DNA of 64,000 nt from Stenotrophomonas hibiscicola ATCC 19867 (GTDB taxonomy: Bacteria; Pseudomonadota; Gammaproteobacteria; Xanthomonadales; Xanthomonadaceae). The position numbers and the translations under genes are program-made. Below, piece by piece: positions 35,684 to 44,299 of this stretch. Each line of letters begins with the position of its first letter. The stretch's first letter is position 1. Under the pieces are notes generated by a model that had not been told where the DNA came from, ran no database searches, and worked only from the letters and a program-made list of their open reading frames with translations. The stretch lies in the NCBI RefSeq assembly GCF_000382065.1, contig NZ_KB907498.1, forward strand, positions 812,714 to 876,713, written 5' to 3'.

Positions 35684-35758
35684 TGGTGGGCGGTACAGGG
35701 ATCGAACCTGTGACCCTTGCCGTGTGAAGGCAATGCTCTACCGCTGAGCTAACCGCCC
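35684..35758 (-). tRNA. tRNA-Val (CAC)
   Basis: A 75-nt cloverleaf with encoded CCA. The acceptor stem GGGCGGT pairs with ACCGCCC, the T arm is CAGGTTCGATCCCTG, and the anticodon loop TTCACAC between TTGCC and GGCAA gives anticodon CAC, which reads GUG. It has its own strong promoter and terminator. Confidence 0.95.
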
Positions 35759-35778
35759 GGTGTGTTGCTGAGCCGCTC

Positions 35779-35806
35779 ATTATAGGGGCTTTTCAGAGGC
35801 CGTCAA
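35779..35806 (-). promoter_or_regulatory. sigma70 promoter of tRNA-Val
   Basis: On the minus strand TTGACG and TATAAT are separated by 16 bases, ending about 20 bases before the mature 5' end of the tRNA. This is near-consensus, as expected for a stable RNA gene. Confidence 0.85.
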
Positions 35807-35849
35807 CAGTTTTTCACATTCGTGTTCACGGGTGTCTTCGGGCAACAGG

Positions 35850-35873
35850 AGCCGAGCATGGCTCGGCTCTACA
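35850..35873. repeat. SMAG palindrome
   Basis: GAGCCGAGCATGGCTCGGCT followed by CTAC, a single GTAG-type palindrome between tRNA-Val and the pilZ gene. Confidence 0.8.
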
Positions 35874-35891
35874 GGACCGCGCCGCACCGCC

Positions 35892-36245
35892 TCACATCGT
35901 ATGGGTCGGCTTATCCGAACCGGTCAGGCCCGCCAGCAGGGTTTCGATCTTGTGGCGCACGCCCTCGCCTTCGGCACCGTCGGCCAGCTGCACGCCGATG
36001 CCGGCGGTGCGGTTGCCCTGCGCGCCGGCCGGGGTCACCCAGATCACCTTGCCGGCCACCGGCAGGCGCTCGCTGGAATCGGGCAGGGTCAGCAGCAGGA
36101 ACACCTCGTCGCCCAGGAAATAGCGCTTGGGTGTGGGCACGAAGATGCCGCCATTCTTCACGAACGGCATGTACGCGCTGTAGAGCGCGGCCTTGTCCTT
36201 CACGGCCAGGGACAGGATGCCCTGGCGGGCGTTGCTGGCACTCAT
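35892..36245 (-). CDS. pilZ: PilZ-domain protein for type IV pili
   Basis: A 117-residue PilZ-domain protein. The sequence (LSLAVKDKAALYSAYMPFVKNGGIFVPTPKRYFLGDEVFLLLTLPDS) is that of the classic PilZ needed for type IV pilus assembly, which lacks the RxxxR and D/NxSxxG motifs that bind cyclic di-GMP; indeed no such motif is seen here. In Xanthomonas this PilZ works with PilB and the GGDEF/EAL protein FimX. It overlaps holB by four bases and ends the mltG-tmk-holB-pilZ operon. Confidence 0.94.
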   Translation of the reverse strand: MSASNARQGILSLAVKDKAALYSAYMPFVKNGGIFVPTPKRYFLGDEVFLLLTLPDSSERLPVAGKVIWVTPAGAQGNRTAGIGVQLADGAEGEGVRHKIETLLAGLTGSDKPTHTM

Positions 36246-37198
36246 CGATTTCCCCTTGCGGCAGGCCGCTCGTTCACCTTGTTCCAGGCCAGCAGCAACT
36301 CGACCACCGCAAGGTCTGCACGCACCGTGGTGCGCAGCAGGTCGCGGGTGCGGTTGGCCGCATCGAACCAGGCTGCAAGCTTGTGCAATCGCTCCGGCGT
36401 GGTCAAGGCATCGGTGCTGGCCTGGGCCAGCGCCAGGTCGGCGGCAAAGCGTAGGCGCAATGCCGCGTTTTCATCGCCGCACCACTTCTGCGCCAGTTCC
36501 ACCGCACCGGTCTTGCCGGCGGCCAGCTGTTCCAGATCTCGACCGACTTCGCGGCGCAGGCTCAGGCCGTCTTCGCGCAGCCAGTTGTCGGCCTGGCCGG
36601 GATGGCCGCGGGCGGCCTCCAGCGCTTCGCGCGCCGATGCTTCACTGTGGCCCTGCTGCTGCAGCCAGGCCAGTGCATCGTGCTGGGGCGGCAGCTTGAA
36701 CTCCAGGCGCTGGCAGCGGCTGCGGATGGTCTGTGGCAGGCGTGCCGGGTCGCTGCTGATCAGCCACAGGTAGCGGCCGGGCTGCGGCTCCTCCAGCGTC
36801 TTCAGCAGCGCATTGGCCGCCGAGCGGTTGATCGCATCGGCCGGATCGACGATCACCACCTGCGCCACGCCGTACTGCGGGGTCAGCGCCAGCTTGTCGG
36901 TGATCTCGCGCACCTGCTCGATGACGATCTCGGTACGCAGCTTGTCGCCGCTCTTGTTCGGAATGAAGCTGACCAGCTGCAGGTCCGGATGGGTGCCGGC
37001 GGCGATCAGCTGGCGCGTGCGCGTGGCGTGCGTTGCATCACCCTGCGCCAGCACGTGGTCGGCCAGCGCCAGCGCCACCTCGCGCTTGCCCAGCCCGGCC
37101 GGGCCGCAGATCAGCAGGCCATGACCGAGGCGACCGGCGTCGAGCGCGGCCACGGTCTGGTCGAACGCGCGCTGCTGCCACGGCGAAAACGTGCTCAT
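36242..37198 (-). CDS. holB: DNA polymerase III delta-prime subunit
   Basis: A 318-residue AAA+ clamp-loader subunit of the delta-prime class. It opens and loads the sliding clamp with delta and tau/gamma. GPAGLGKREVALALADHVL is a degenerate Walker A; LLKTLEEPQPGRYLWLISSDPARLPQTIRSRCQRLEF contains the SRC (sensor 1) region. The zinc-binding cysteines seen in the E. coli protein before AGTHPD are absent here. The ATG at 37198 (MSTFSPWQQRAFDQ) is chosen since it overlaps the tmk stop as ATGA. Confidence 0.93.
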   Translation of the reverse strand: MSTFSPWQQRAFDQTVAALDAGRLGHGLLICGPAGLGKREVALALADHVLAQGDATHATRTRQLIAAGTHPDLQLVSFIPNKSGDKLRTEIVIEQVREITDKLALTPQYGVAQVVIVDPADAINRSAANALLKTLEEPQPGRYLWLISSDPARLPQTIRSRCQRLEFKLPPQHDALAWLQQQGHSEASAREALEAARGHPGQADNWLREDGLSLRREVGRDLEQLAAGKTGAVELAQKWCGDENAALRLRFAADLALAQASTDALTTPERLHKLAAWFDAANRTRDLLRTTVRADLAVVELLLAWNKVNERPAARGNR

Positions 37199-37860
37199 GC
37201 GCCCTCCCCGTCCTGCAGCCAACGCTCGATACGTGCGACCACATCGGCGGCCACGCGTTCCTGCACCTGGCCGGCGTCAATCAGCGCGAAGCGCTGCGGG
37301 TCCTGCTGTGCGCGGCTGCGGAACACGGCGCGCACGCGCTGGAAGAAATCGTCCTGCTCGCTCTCGATGCGGTCCGGCCACAGGTCACGGCCATTCGCGC
37401 GGGCGCGGCCCACCGCCACATCCACATCCAGCAGCAGGGTCAGGCCCGGCAGCAGGCCGACCGCGCGGCGCTCCAGGTCGGCAATCCACTGCGGATCCAG
37501 GCCACGGCCGCCGCCCTGGTAGGCGTAGCTGGAATCGGTGAAGCGATCGCTCAGCACGTAGGCACCGCGCTGCAGCGCCGGCCGGATCACCTGGCGCACA
37601 TGCTGGGCGCGTGCGGCGAACACCAGCAGCAACTCGGCTTCGGCGCTGAGCGGCTCGGCAGCGATCTCGGCATCAGGCTTCAGCACCAGGCCGCGGATGC
37701 GCTCGGCCAGTGGCGTACCGCCCGGCTCGCGGGTCAGCACCACCTCGTGGCCGTGGCTGCGCAGGCAGTCACGGATGGCATTGATGGCGGTGGTCTTCCC
37801 CGCGCCCTCGCCGCCTTCCAGGCTGACGAAACGCGGGTGACGAAGCAGCGCGGGACTCAT
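37195..37860 (-). CDS. tmk: thymidylate kinase
   Basis: A 221-residue dTMP kinase that makes dTDP from dTMP and ATP. P-loop EGGEGAGKTTAIN at residues 14-26, the DRFTDSSYAYQGGGRGLD motif near residue 105 for substrate binding, and a LID region (ARANGRDLWPDRIE). It overlaps both mltG and holB by four bases, so the three are translationally coupled; this order is common in gamma-proteobacteria. Confidence 0.97.
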   Translation of the reverse strand: MSPALLRHPRFVSLEGGEGAGKTTAINAIRDCLRSHGHEVVLTREPGGTPLAERIRGLVLKPDAEIAAEPLSAEAELLLVFAARAQHVRQVIRPALQRGAYVLSDRFTDSSYAYQGGGRGLDPQWIADLERRAVGLLPGLTLLLDVDVAVGRARANGRDLWPDRIESEQDDFFQRVRAVFRSRAQQDPQRFALIDAGQVQERVAADVVARIERWLQDGEGA

Positions 37861-38918
37861 TGCGCCGGGATCTCCTGGGTACGTTGCTGGCGCAGCTGCT
37901 GCAGGTAGCGGGCTACGGCGGCGTTGTGCTGCTCCAGGCTGGGCGAGAACACGTGCGCGCCGCTGCCGTCGCCCACGGCGACGAAGTACAGCGCGTCACC
38001 GGCGGCCGGCTGCGCGGCGGCCATCAGCGCGTCGCGACTGGGCATGGCGATCGGGGTCGGGGTCAGGCCCGCACGGGTATAGGTGTTGTACGGCGTATCG
38101 GTGGTCAGGTCGCGGCGGCGGATGTTGCCGTCATACGCAGCACCGATGCCGTAGATCACGGTCGGGTCGGTCTGCAGGCGCATGCCGATCTTCAGGCGGC
38201 GCATGAACACGCCGGCGATCTGCGGGCGCTCGCTGGCCAGCGCGGTTTCCTTCTCGATGATCGACGCCAGCGTCAGCAGTTCGTAGGGCGTGTTGATCGG
38301 CAGGTCCGGCGCGCGGCTTTCCCAGGCTTCGTCCAGCGCCTTTTCCATTGCGGCGTGGGCGCGCTTGAGCACGTCCAGATCACTGTCGCCGCGCTGGTAG
38401 ACGTAGGTCTCCGGCAGGAAGCGGCCTTCCGGGTGCTGGCCACCGAAGCCGAGGCGCTGCATCAACGCGGCGTCATCCAGGGTATCGGTGGTGTGCAGCA
38501 GCGGCTCGGCGCGCTTGAGTGCAGCACGCAGCTGGCGGATGTTCCAGCCCTCGACAATGGTGACGCGGTGCTGCAACACCTTGCCGGCGCGCATGCGCAG
38601 CAACAGCTCGCGCGGGGTCAGCTCGCCACTGAGCGCGTACTCGCCCACCTTCAGCTTGCCGGCCGCATCGAGCTGGCGCGCCAGCAGTTGCCACTGGGTG
38701 TCCTGGCCCTCGTCCACGCCGGCATCGCGCAGCTTGCGCAGCACGCTGTTCATGCCATCGCCGCTGGCGATGACCACGCTCTCGGCGGTCGGGGTGATCG
38801 GGGCATCGGCGAACCGGGTCTGCTGGTAGAAGAACCACGCGCCCGCGCCGGCCACGACGGCGGCCAGCACCACCACCAGCGTTACCACGAACAGACACCC
38901 GCGCTTGGCTCCCGCCAT
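37857..38918 (-). CDS. mltG: endolytic murein transglycosylase MltG
   Basis: A 353-residue MltG (YceG). One N-terminal membrane helix (CLFVVTLVVVLAAVVAGAGAWFF) anchors a periplasmic LysM-like segment and the catalytic domain. The catalytic glutamate is in LTLASIIEKETALASERP near residue 225; LQTDPTVIYGIG and NTYTRAGLTPTPIAMPS follow. It cuts nascent peptidoglycan and helps set glycan strand length. It starts the mltG-tmk-holB-pilZ unit; the usual pabC is not present before it. Confidence 0.96.
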   Translation of the reverse strand: MAGAKRGCLFVVTLVVVLAAVVAGAGAWFFYQQTRFADAPITPTAESVVIASGDGMNSVLRKLRDAGVDEGQDTQWQLLARQLDAAGKLKVGEYALSGELTPRELLLRMRAGKVLQHRVTIVEGWNIRQLRAALKRAEPLLHTTDTLDDAALMQRLGFGGQHPEGRFLPETYVYQRGDSDLDVLKRAHAAMEKALDEAWESRAPDLPINTPYELLTLASIIEKETALASERPQIAGVFMRRLKIGMRLQTDPTVIYGIGAAYDGNIRRRDLTTDTPYNTYTRAGLTPTPIAMPSRDALMAAAQPAAGDALYFVAVGDGSGAHVFSPSLEQHNAAVARYLQQLRQQRTQEIPAQ

Positions 38919-38995
38919 GGACTACCTCTGAACTCGATTCCGTCGTGCAGGATACCGTGCCGGTGGATTGGGGTCATGACCGGAGTCGCGCCTGC

Positions 38996-39119
38996 GTGCC
39001 GACCAACGGTCGGCACCCACCACAACACTGGCACCCACCGGTACGGTAGTGCCGGCCGCTGGCCGGCAATCGCGTGGATCGTGGATGAATGAGGTTGCCG
39101 GCCAGCGGCCGGCACTACC
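38996..39119. repeat. REP element plus facing SMAG palindromes
   Basis: At 38996-39021 is a REP unit of the RAYT-array type. At 39045-39119 two GTAGTGCCGGCCGCTGGCCG palindromes face each other around a 28-base spacer. Two families of palindromes thus sit side by side, in the gap between pabB and mltG. Confidence 0.88.
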
Positions 39120-39128
39120 GGTGCACGC

Positions 39129-40493
39129 CTAGCCCTGCTGGCCCAGCGCGCGCAGCAGGCCGCGGGCCTTGGCGCGGGTCTCGTCCAGTTCCTTGTCCGG
39201 GTCCGAATCGACCACGATGCCGGCGCCGGTGCGGAAGCTCACCTCCTGGCCGTCCACTTCGGCGGTGCGGATCAGGATGTTCAGGTCCAGGTCGCCATCG
39301 CGGTTCAGCCAGCCGAACGCGCCGGTGTAGGCACCACGCGGCACCTGCTCCAGCTCGCTGATGATCTGCATGCAGCGCACCTTGGGGCAGCCGGTGATGG
39401 TGCCGCCCGGGAACGTGGCGGCGATCACCTCGCCGGGCGTGACCTCCGGGCGCAGGTGGCCGCTGACGTTGCTGACGATGTGGTGCACATGCGCGTAGCT
39501 CTCCACGGTCATCAGCTCATCGACCACCACGGTACCGGGCAGGCAGATACGGCCCAGGTCGTTGCGCTCCAGGTCGATCAGCATCACGTGCTCGGCACGC
39601 TCCTTGGGGTGGCCGACCAGTTCCTGGATGCGCGCGGCATCATCGTCGCCCTCGAAGCGCGGACGCGTGCCGGCAATAGGACGCGTCTGCGCGTGGCCGG
39701 CATGCACCGACACCAGCCGTTCCGGCGAGGAACTGACCACGTGGCGGCCGTGCGCGCTGAACAACCCGGCGAACGGTGCGGGGTTGGCACGGCGCAGCTG
39801 CGCATACAACGCTTGCGGGCTGACCGGCGCGGCGAACTGCGCGCTCCAGCGCCGCGACAGGTTCACCTGGAACACATCGCCGGCACGCAGGTAGTCGATC
39901 ACCCGGCGCACGCCATCGGTGAAGCGCTGTGGCGCATCCTCGCCGACCGACTGCGGCGGCTGCCAGCCCTGCCCGGCCTCCGGCAATGCCTGCGACGCCA
40001 AGGTCATCAGCGCCTCCAGCAGGGTCTGCTCACCGGCTTCGGCGATGACGAAGCTGGCGTCGTTCTGGTGGTCGTGCAGCACCGCGGCCGGGCAGCGCAG
40101 CGCCAGCGCGGTCGGGCGGCCGTCCTCGCGCGCGCGCGCCGGCAGCACCGGTTCGATCTGGCTGGCCACTTCGTAGTCCAGCATCAGCGCCCAGCCGCCA
40201 CGGAACGGCAGGCTGTGGCTGCCGTCGTGCGGCAGACGTTCGTGCTGCCAGGCGCGATCCAGCGCCTGCAGGAACGTGCCGGGCTGCACGGCACCCTGCA
40301 AGTCGCGCACCTGGCCATCGGCGTCCAGCCGCAGGCCCTCGCCCTGCGTGGCCAGCAGCAGGCTCCAGCGGCCCTGGGCGGTGCCCGAGGCAGTGGATTC
40401 CATCAGCAGCGGGAAGCGCGCCGGGTCATGCTGCTGCAGGGCCAGCAGATCGATCGGGTGCGGCAGCGGGTGGATCAGCGGTGCGTGGGTCAT
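39129..40493 (-). CDS. pabB: aminodeoxychorismate synthase component I
   Basis: A 454-residue chorismate-binding enzyme, near the 453 residues of E. coli PabB. With an amidotransferase partner it converts chorismate and glutamine to 4-amino-4-deoxychorismate for folate. The core reads FQVNLSRRWSA, SPERLVSV, RPIAGTRPRFEGDDD, AEHVMLIDLERNDLGR, FPGGTITGCPK and FRTGAGIVVDSDPDKELDET. At the position of the E. coli nucleophile lysine (PIKGT) there is alanine (PIAGT), as in TrpE. Context (between fabF and mltG) is that of pabB. No pabC follows. Confidence 0.88.
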   Translation of the reverse strand: MTHAPLIHPLPHPIDLLALQQHDPARFPLLMESTASGTAQGRWSLLLATQGEGLRLDADGQVRDLQGAVQPGTFLQALDRAWQHERLPHDGSHSLPFRGGWALMLDYEVASQIEPVLPARAREDGRPTALALRCPAAVLHDHQNDASFVIAEAGEQTLLEALMTLASQALPEAGQGWQPPQSVGEDAPQRFTDGVRRVIDYLRAGDVFQVNLSRRWSAQFAAPVSPQALYAQLRRANPAPFAGLFSAHGRHVVSSSPERLVSVHAGHAQTRPIAGTRPRFEGDDDAARIQELVGHPKERAEHVMLIDLERNDLGRICLPGTVVVDELMTVESYAHVHHIVSNVSGHLRPEVTPGEVIAATFPGGTITGCPKVRCMQIISELEQVPRGAYTGAFGWLNRDGDLDLNILIRTAEVDGQEVSFRTGAGIVVDSDPDKELDETRAKARGLLRALGQQG

Positions 40494-40521
40494 GGCGGCC
40501 AGGTCGGGGGTTCAGATGCAC

Positions 40522-40544
40522 GGAAGCCGCCTTGCGGCGGCTCC
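40522..40544 (-). terminator. hairpin after fabF
   Basis: GGAAGCCGCC and GGCGGCTCC pair around a TTGC loop, 42 bases past the fabF stop, with no clear run of T. It could slow or end transcription between fabF and pabB. Confidence 0.5.
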
Positions 40545-40585
40545 GTAGAACGCGGCATCGAGCATGGCCCGACGCTACAACTCGG

Positions 40586-41848
40586 TCAGACGCGCTTGAA
40601 GATCAGCGTGCCGTTGGTGCCGCCGAAGCCGAAGCCATTGGACATCACCACGTCGACCTTGGCCTGGCGTGCTTCGTTGGGCACGTAGTCCAGGTCGCAG
40701 CCTTCGCCCGGCTGCTGCAGGTTGATGGTCGGCGGAATGACGTTGTCCTGCAGCGCCATCACCGAGAAGATCGCTTCCACGCCGCCAGCAGCGCCCAGCA
40801 GGTGGCCGGTCATCGACTTGGTGGAGCTGACCATCATCTTGTAGGCGTGGTCGCCGAAGGCGGTCTTCATGGCCATGGTCTCGCCCAGGTCGCCCAGCGG
40901 CGTGGAGGTGCCGTGCGCGTTGAGGTAACCCACCTGTTCCGGGGTCACGCCCGCGTCCTTCATGGCCATGACCATGCAGCGCGCGGCGCCTTCGCCGTTC
41001 TCGCTCGGTGCGGTCATGTGGTACGCGTCGGAGCTGGCGCCGAAGCCGGCCAGTTCACAGTAGATCTTTGCGCCACGCGCCTTGGCGTGCTCGTACTCTT
41101 CCAGGATCAGGATGCCGGCGCCGTCGCCCAGCACGAAGCCGTCACGGTCCTTGTCCCACGGGCGCGAAGCCTGTTCCGGGGCGTCATTGCGGGTGCTCAT
41201 GGCCTTCATTGCGCAGAAGCCACCCAGTGCGGTCGGCGAGGAGCCACGTTCGGCACCGCCGACCACCATCACGTCGGCGTCGCCGTACTGGATCATGCGC
41301 ATCGCGGTACCGATCGAATGGTTCGAGGTCGCGCACGCCGAAACTGCCGAGAACGACGGGCCCTTCAGGCCGGTGATGATGCTCAGCTGGCCCGGCAGCA
41401 TGTTGATGATGGTCTTGGGCACGTAGAAGGGCGAGATCTTCTTGCCCTCGTGGAACTCGATGGTCTGCTCTTCGATGCCGAGCAGGCCGCCGATGCCGGC
41501 GCCGACGATGGCGCCGATGCGCTCGGCATTGGCGTCGGTGATCTCCAGGCCCGAGTCGTGCAGGGCCATGAACGAGGCACCGAGGCCGTAATGGATGAAC
41601 GGGTCCATCTTCTTGGCATCCTTGCCGCTGACCCGGAATTTGCCGAACAGTTCGTTGTCGGCGGTGATGTCAAAGCCCTTGACCTCACCTGCAATCTTGG
41701 TGGTGAACCGATCCAGGTAGGCATCAGAAATGTTGGTCAGCGGACCGATGCCCGAACGACCGTGGGTGATGCCTTCCCAGCTGCTGGCCAGATCATTGCC
41801 CAACGGCGAGACGATACCCAGGCCGGTTACGACGACGCGACGCTTCAT
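40586..41848 (-). CDS. fabF: beta-ketoacyl-ACP synthase II
   Basis: A 420-residue KAS II condensing enzyme that extends acyl-ACP by two carbons from malonyl-ACP and governs temperature control of unsaturated chain length. The catalytic cysteine is in [13 protein letters not shown] near residue 168; the two histidines are in [13 protein letters not shown] near residue 309 and [12 protein letters not shown] near residue 346. Size and motifs fit FabF rather than FabB. It follows acpP in the usual fabD-fabG-acpP-fabF order, with a hairpin in the gap. Confidence 0.97.
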   Translation of the reverse strand: MKRRVVVTGLGIVSPLGNDLASSWEGITHGRSGIGPLTNISDAYLDRFTTKIAGEVKGFDITADNELFGKFRVSGKDAKKMDPFIHYGLGASFMALHDSGLEITDANAERIGAIVGAGIGGLLGIEEQTIEFHEGKKISPFYVPKTIINMLPGQLSIITGLKGPSFSAVSACATSNHSIGTAMRMIQYGDADVMVVGGAERGSSPTALGGFCAMKAMSTRNDAPEQASRPWDKDRDGFVLGDGAGILILEEYEHAKARGAKIYCELAGFGASSDAYHMTAPSENGEGAARCMVMAMKDAGVTPEQVGYLNAHGTSTPLGDLGETMAMKTAFGDHAYKMMVSSTKSMTGHLLGAAGGVEAIFSVMALQDNVIPPTINLQQPGEGCDLDYVPNEARQAKVDVVMSNGFGFGGTNGTLIFKRV

Positions 41849-41917
41849 TGCTGATTCTCCTGACCCGAAGGTTCAATCGGGTAACACGGTTTGCTTCGGT
41901 GTGATGCCCAAACACAC

Positions 41918-41937
41918 GGGGCCGCAACTGCGGCCCC
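41918..41937 (-). terminator. hairpin between acpP and fabF
   Basis: GGGGCCGC and GCGGCCCC form a perfect 8-bp stem with an AACT loop. There is no T run, so it is more likely an attenuator or an mRNA-stabilising 3' end that lets acpP be made in excess over fabF. Confidence 0.6.
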
Positions 41938-41990
41938 ATGGGGTGCGGTGCGCGGCGAGCGTGAGCCCGCGCGCGCACTGCCGTCTGACA

Positions 41991-42230
41991 TCAGGCCTTG
42001 ACGTGGGCCTTGATGTAGTCGATGGCGGCCTGCACGGTGCTGATCTTCTCGGCTTCTTCGTCCGGGATCTCGCACTCGAATTCTTCTTCCAGGGCCATCA
42101 CCAGCTCGACGGTGTCCAGCGAGTCAGCGCCCAGGTCATCGACGAACGATGCGCTGTTGGTGACTTCTTCTTCCTTGACGCCAAGCTGTTCGACGACGAT
42201 TTTCTTGACGCGTTCTTCGATGGTGCTCAT
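41991..42230 (-). CDS. acpP: acyl carrier protein
   Basis: A 79-residue acidic ACP. The phosphopantetheine serine is in [20 protein letters not shown], near residue 38. It carries growing acyl chains in the cytoplasm for fatty-acid, lipid A and other synthesis. The ATG at 42230 is preceded by GGAGCGAG; upstream in-frame codons lack ACP features. The gene is set apart from fabG by a 153-base gap that may hold its own promoter, consistent with high expression. Confidence 0.98.
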   Translation of the reverse strand: MSTIEERVKKIVVEQLGVKEEEVTNSASFVDDLGADSLDTVELVMALEEEFECEIPDEEAEKISTVQAAIDYIKAHVKA

Positions 42231-42382
42231 GGGATCTCGCTCCAGATGGAGTTGTGGTTCAAAAGTGGTCGCCATCAAGGGCGATGGCCGTGGGATAGTG
42301 TAGTGGAAACCGGCGCGGCCTTGCATTGCAGCAAAAACCCCCGCAGATCAACCACTTGCGGCGCAATCCCTGCGCCCCTTGC

Positions 42383-43126
42383 TTACGGCATGTACATGCC
42401 GCCGTTCACATGGAGGGTTTCGCCGGTGATGTAACCGGCAGCCGGGCTGGCCAGGAAAGCCACCGCATGGGCGATGTCTTCCGGCGATCCCAGGCGTTCG
42501 AGGGCGATGTCGTTGATCAGCGCGGTGCGCGCTTCTTCCGGCAACGCCTTGGTCATGTCGGTGTCGATGAAGCCAGGTGCGACAACATTGACGGTGACGC
42601 CGCGCGAACCGATTTCCTTGGCCAGCGACTTGCTGAAGCCGATGATGCCCGCCTTGGCCGCGGCGTAGTTGGCCTGGCCGGCGTTGCCGGTCACGCCCAC
42701 CACCGATGCGATGTTGATGATGCGGCCCTTGCGTGCCTTCATCATGCCGCGCATCACCGCCTTGCTGGTGCGGAACACGCTGGTCAGGTTGGTGTCGATG
42801 ATCGACGCCCAGTCCTCGTCCTTCATGCGCATCAGCAGGTTGTCGCGGGTGATGCCGGCATTGTTGACCAGGATCGAGATCGGGCCGAATTCCTTGGCGA
42901 TGCCATCGAGCACGCTGTCCAGCGCGGCGGCATCGGTGACGTTCAGCGCGCGGCCGTGACCGCCGTGGGCAGCCAGGCGGTCGCCGATCGCGGCAGCGCC
43001 GGATTCGGTGGTGGCGGTGCCGATGACGGTGGCGCCCTGGGCGGCCAGCAGATCGGCGATGGCGGCGCCAATGCCACGGCTGGCACCGGTGACCAGTGCG
43101 ATTTCACCCTGTAGGGGCTTGCTCAT
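42383..43126 (-). CDS. fabG: 3-oxoacyl-ACP reductase
   Basis: A 247-residue SDR, the NADPH-dependent 3-ketoacyl-ACP reductase of fatty-acid elongation. Cofactor motif VTGASRGIGAAIADLL at residues 11-26; NNAGITRDNLLMRMKD; the catalytic set Ser in NIASVVG and Tyr-x3-Lys in ANYAAAKAG. LHVNGGMYMP ends the protein as in other FabG. AGGAAAAC precedes the ATG at 43126. It lies between fabD and acpP. Confidence 0.97.
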   Translation of the reverse strand: MSKPLQGEIALVTGASRGIGAAIADLLAAQGATVIGTATTESGAAAIGDRLAAHGGHGRALNVTDAAALDSVLDGIAKEFGPISILVNNAGITRDNLLMRMKDEDWASIIDTNLTSVFRTSKAVMRGMMKARKGRIINIASVVGVTGNAGQANYAAAKAGIIGFSKSLAKEIGSRGVTVNVVAPGFIDTDMTKALPEEARTALINDIALERLGSPEDIAHAVAFLASPAAGYITGETLHVNGGMYMP

Positions 43127-43207
43127 GATGTTTTCCTCAGACGGGAGCGGCCGCCGCACCGTGCCGCTTGCAGCGGCCACCGGTACGGCCGGCAGGAACA
43201 GGGAAGG

Positions 43208-44152
43208 TCAGGCCGACCATGCCTCGCGGGCGGCTTCGAAGTCGCCCGGCGTGGCCAGCGGACGGCCGTCGATGGCCTTGTCGATGCGCTTGACCAGGCC
43301 GGTCAGCACCTTGCCTGGGCCGCACTCGGCGATCTGGGTGATGCCGCGGGCGGCCAGCGCCTGCACGCAACCGGTCCACTGCACCGGCTGGTACAGCTGC
43401 TGGACCAGCGCGGTGCGGATGGCGTCCACGCCGTCGTGCACCTGGGCATCGACGTTCTGCACCACCGGCAGCTGCGGCGCCTGCCAGGACAGGCCGGCCA
43501 TCACTTCGGCCAGGCGGTTGGCGGCTTCGCGCATGAGCGGGGTGTGCGAGGGCACGCTGACAGCCAGCTTGACCGCCTTGCGCACGCCCTTCTCGGCCAG
43601 CAGCGCCAGTGCACGGTCGACCGCATCGGCGTCGCCACCGATCACGATCTGGCCCGGCGAATTGAAGTTGGCCGGCACCACCACCTGGCTGCCTGCGGCT
43701 TCGGCGCAGACGTCCAGCACCAGCTGGTCTTCGGCACCGAGCACGGCGGCCATGGCCCCGACACCGGCCGGTGCCGCTTCCTGCATCAGCTGGCCACGCA
43801 GGCGCACCAGGTGCGCACCGTCATGCAGGCTCAGCGCGCCGGCGGCGACCAGGGCGGTGTACTCGCCCAGACTGTGGCCGGACAGCACCGACGGGCGCGG
43901 ACCGCCCACGGCGTTCCAGGCGCGCCACACGCCGATGCTGGCGGCCAGCAGGGCCGGCTGGGTGTATTCGGTACGGTTGAGCATTTCCTCCGGGCCGCCC
44001 TGGGACAACGCCCACAGGTCGACACCGGCACCATCGGATGCCTCGGTGAAGGCTTCACGCACCTGCGGGTGCAGTTCGGCCAGCTCGGCCAGCATGCCCA
44101 CAGACTGCGAGCCCTGGCCGGGGAAGACAAAAGCGAGGGTGGATACGGTCAC
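43208..44152 (-). CDS. fabD: malonyl-CoA:ACP transacylase
   Basis: A 314-residue FabD that moves malonyl from CoA to ACP. The nucleophile serine is in LSGHSLGEYTALVAAG near residue 92; FVFPGQGSQSVGML starts the protein; the catalytic histidine is in VPSHTPLMREAA near residue 200. The start is the GTG at 44152 (VTVSTLAFVFPGQG); the frame is open upstream but without homology. It follows the kinase-like gene, with an inverted repeat in the gap. Confidence 0.96.
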   Translation of the reverse strand: MTVSTLAFVFPGQGSQSVGMLAELAELHPQVREAFTEASDGAGVDLWALSQGGPEEMLNRTEYTQPALLAASIGVWRAWNAVGGPRPSVLSGHSLGEYTALVAAGALSLHDGAHLVRLRGQLMQEAAPAGVGAMAAVLGAEDQLVLDVCAEAAGSQVVVPANFNSPGQIVIGGDADAVDRALALLAEKGVRKAVKLAVSVPSHTPLMREAANRLAEVMAGLSWQAPQLPVVQNVDAQVHDGVDAIRTALVQQLYQPVQWTGCVQALAARGITQIAECGPGKVLTGLVKRIDKAIDGRPLATPGDFEAAREAWSA

Positions 44153-44248
44153 GCGGTCATCCGCTTGTTGCAATCGAAGCGGGCCATGATAAGGGGGAAT
44201 CCGCTGTGTCGTCTGTACGTGCGCGTATGCAGGCGTATGGAGCAATGA

Positions 44249-44288
44249 CAGGGTCAGATCCCTTTTCCACCGGAAATGGGATCTGACC
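44249..44288. repeat. GGGTCAGATCCC inverted repeat
   Basis: GGGTCAGATCCCTTTTCC and GGAAATGGGATCTGACCCC form a near-perfect stem with a short ACC loop. It lies between fabD and the kinase-like gene. Similar units are common in Xanthomonadaceae intergenic DNA and this one may act as a transcription brake. Confidence 0.75.
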
Positions 44289-44299
44289 CCGGCCGACGA

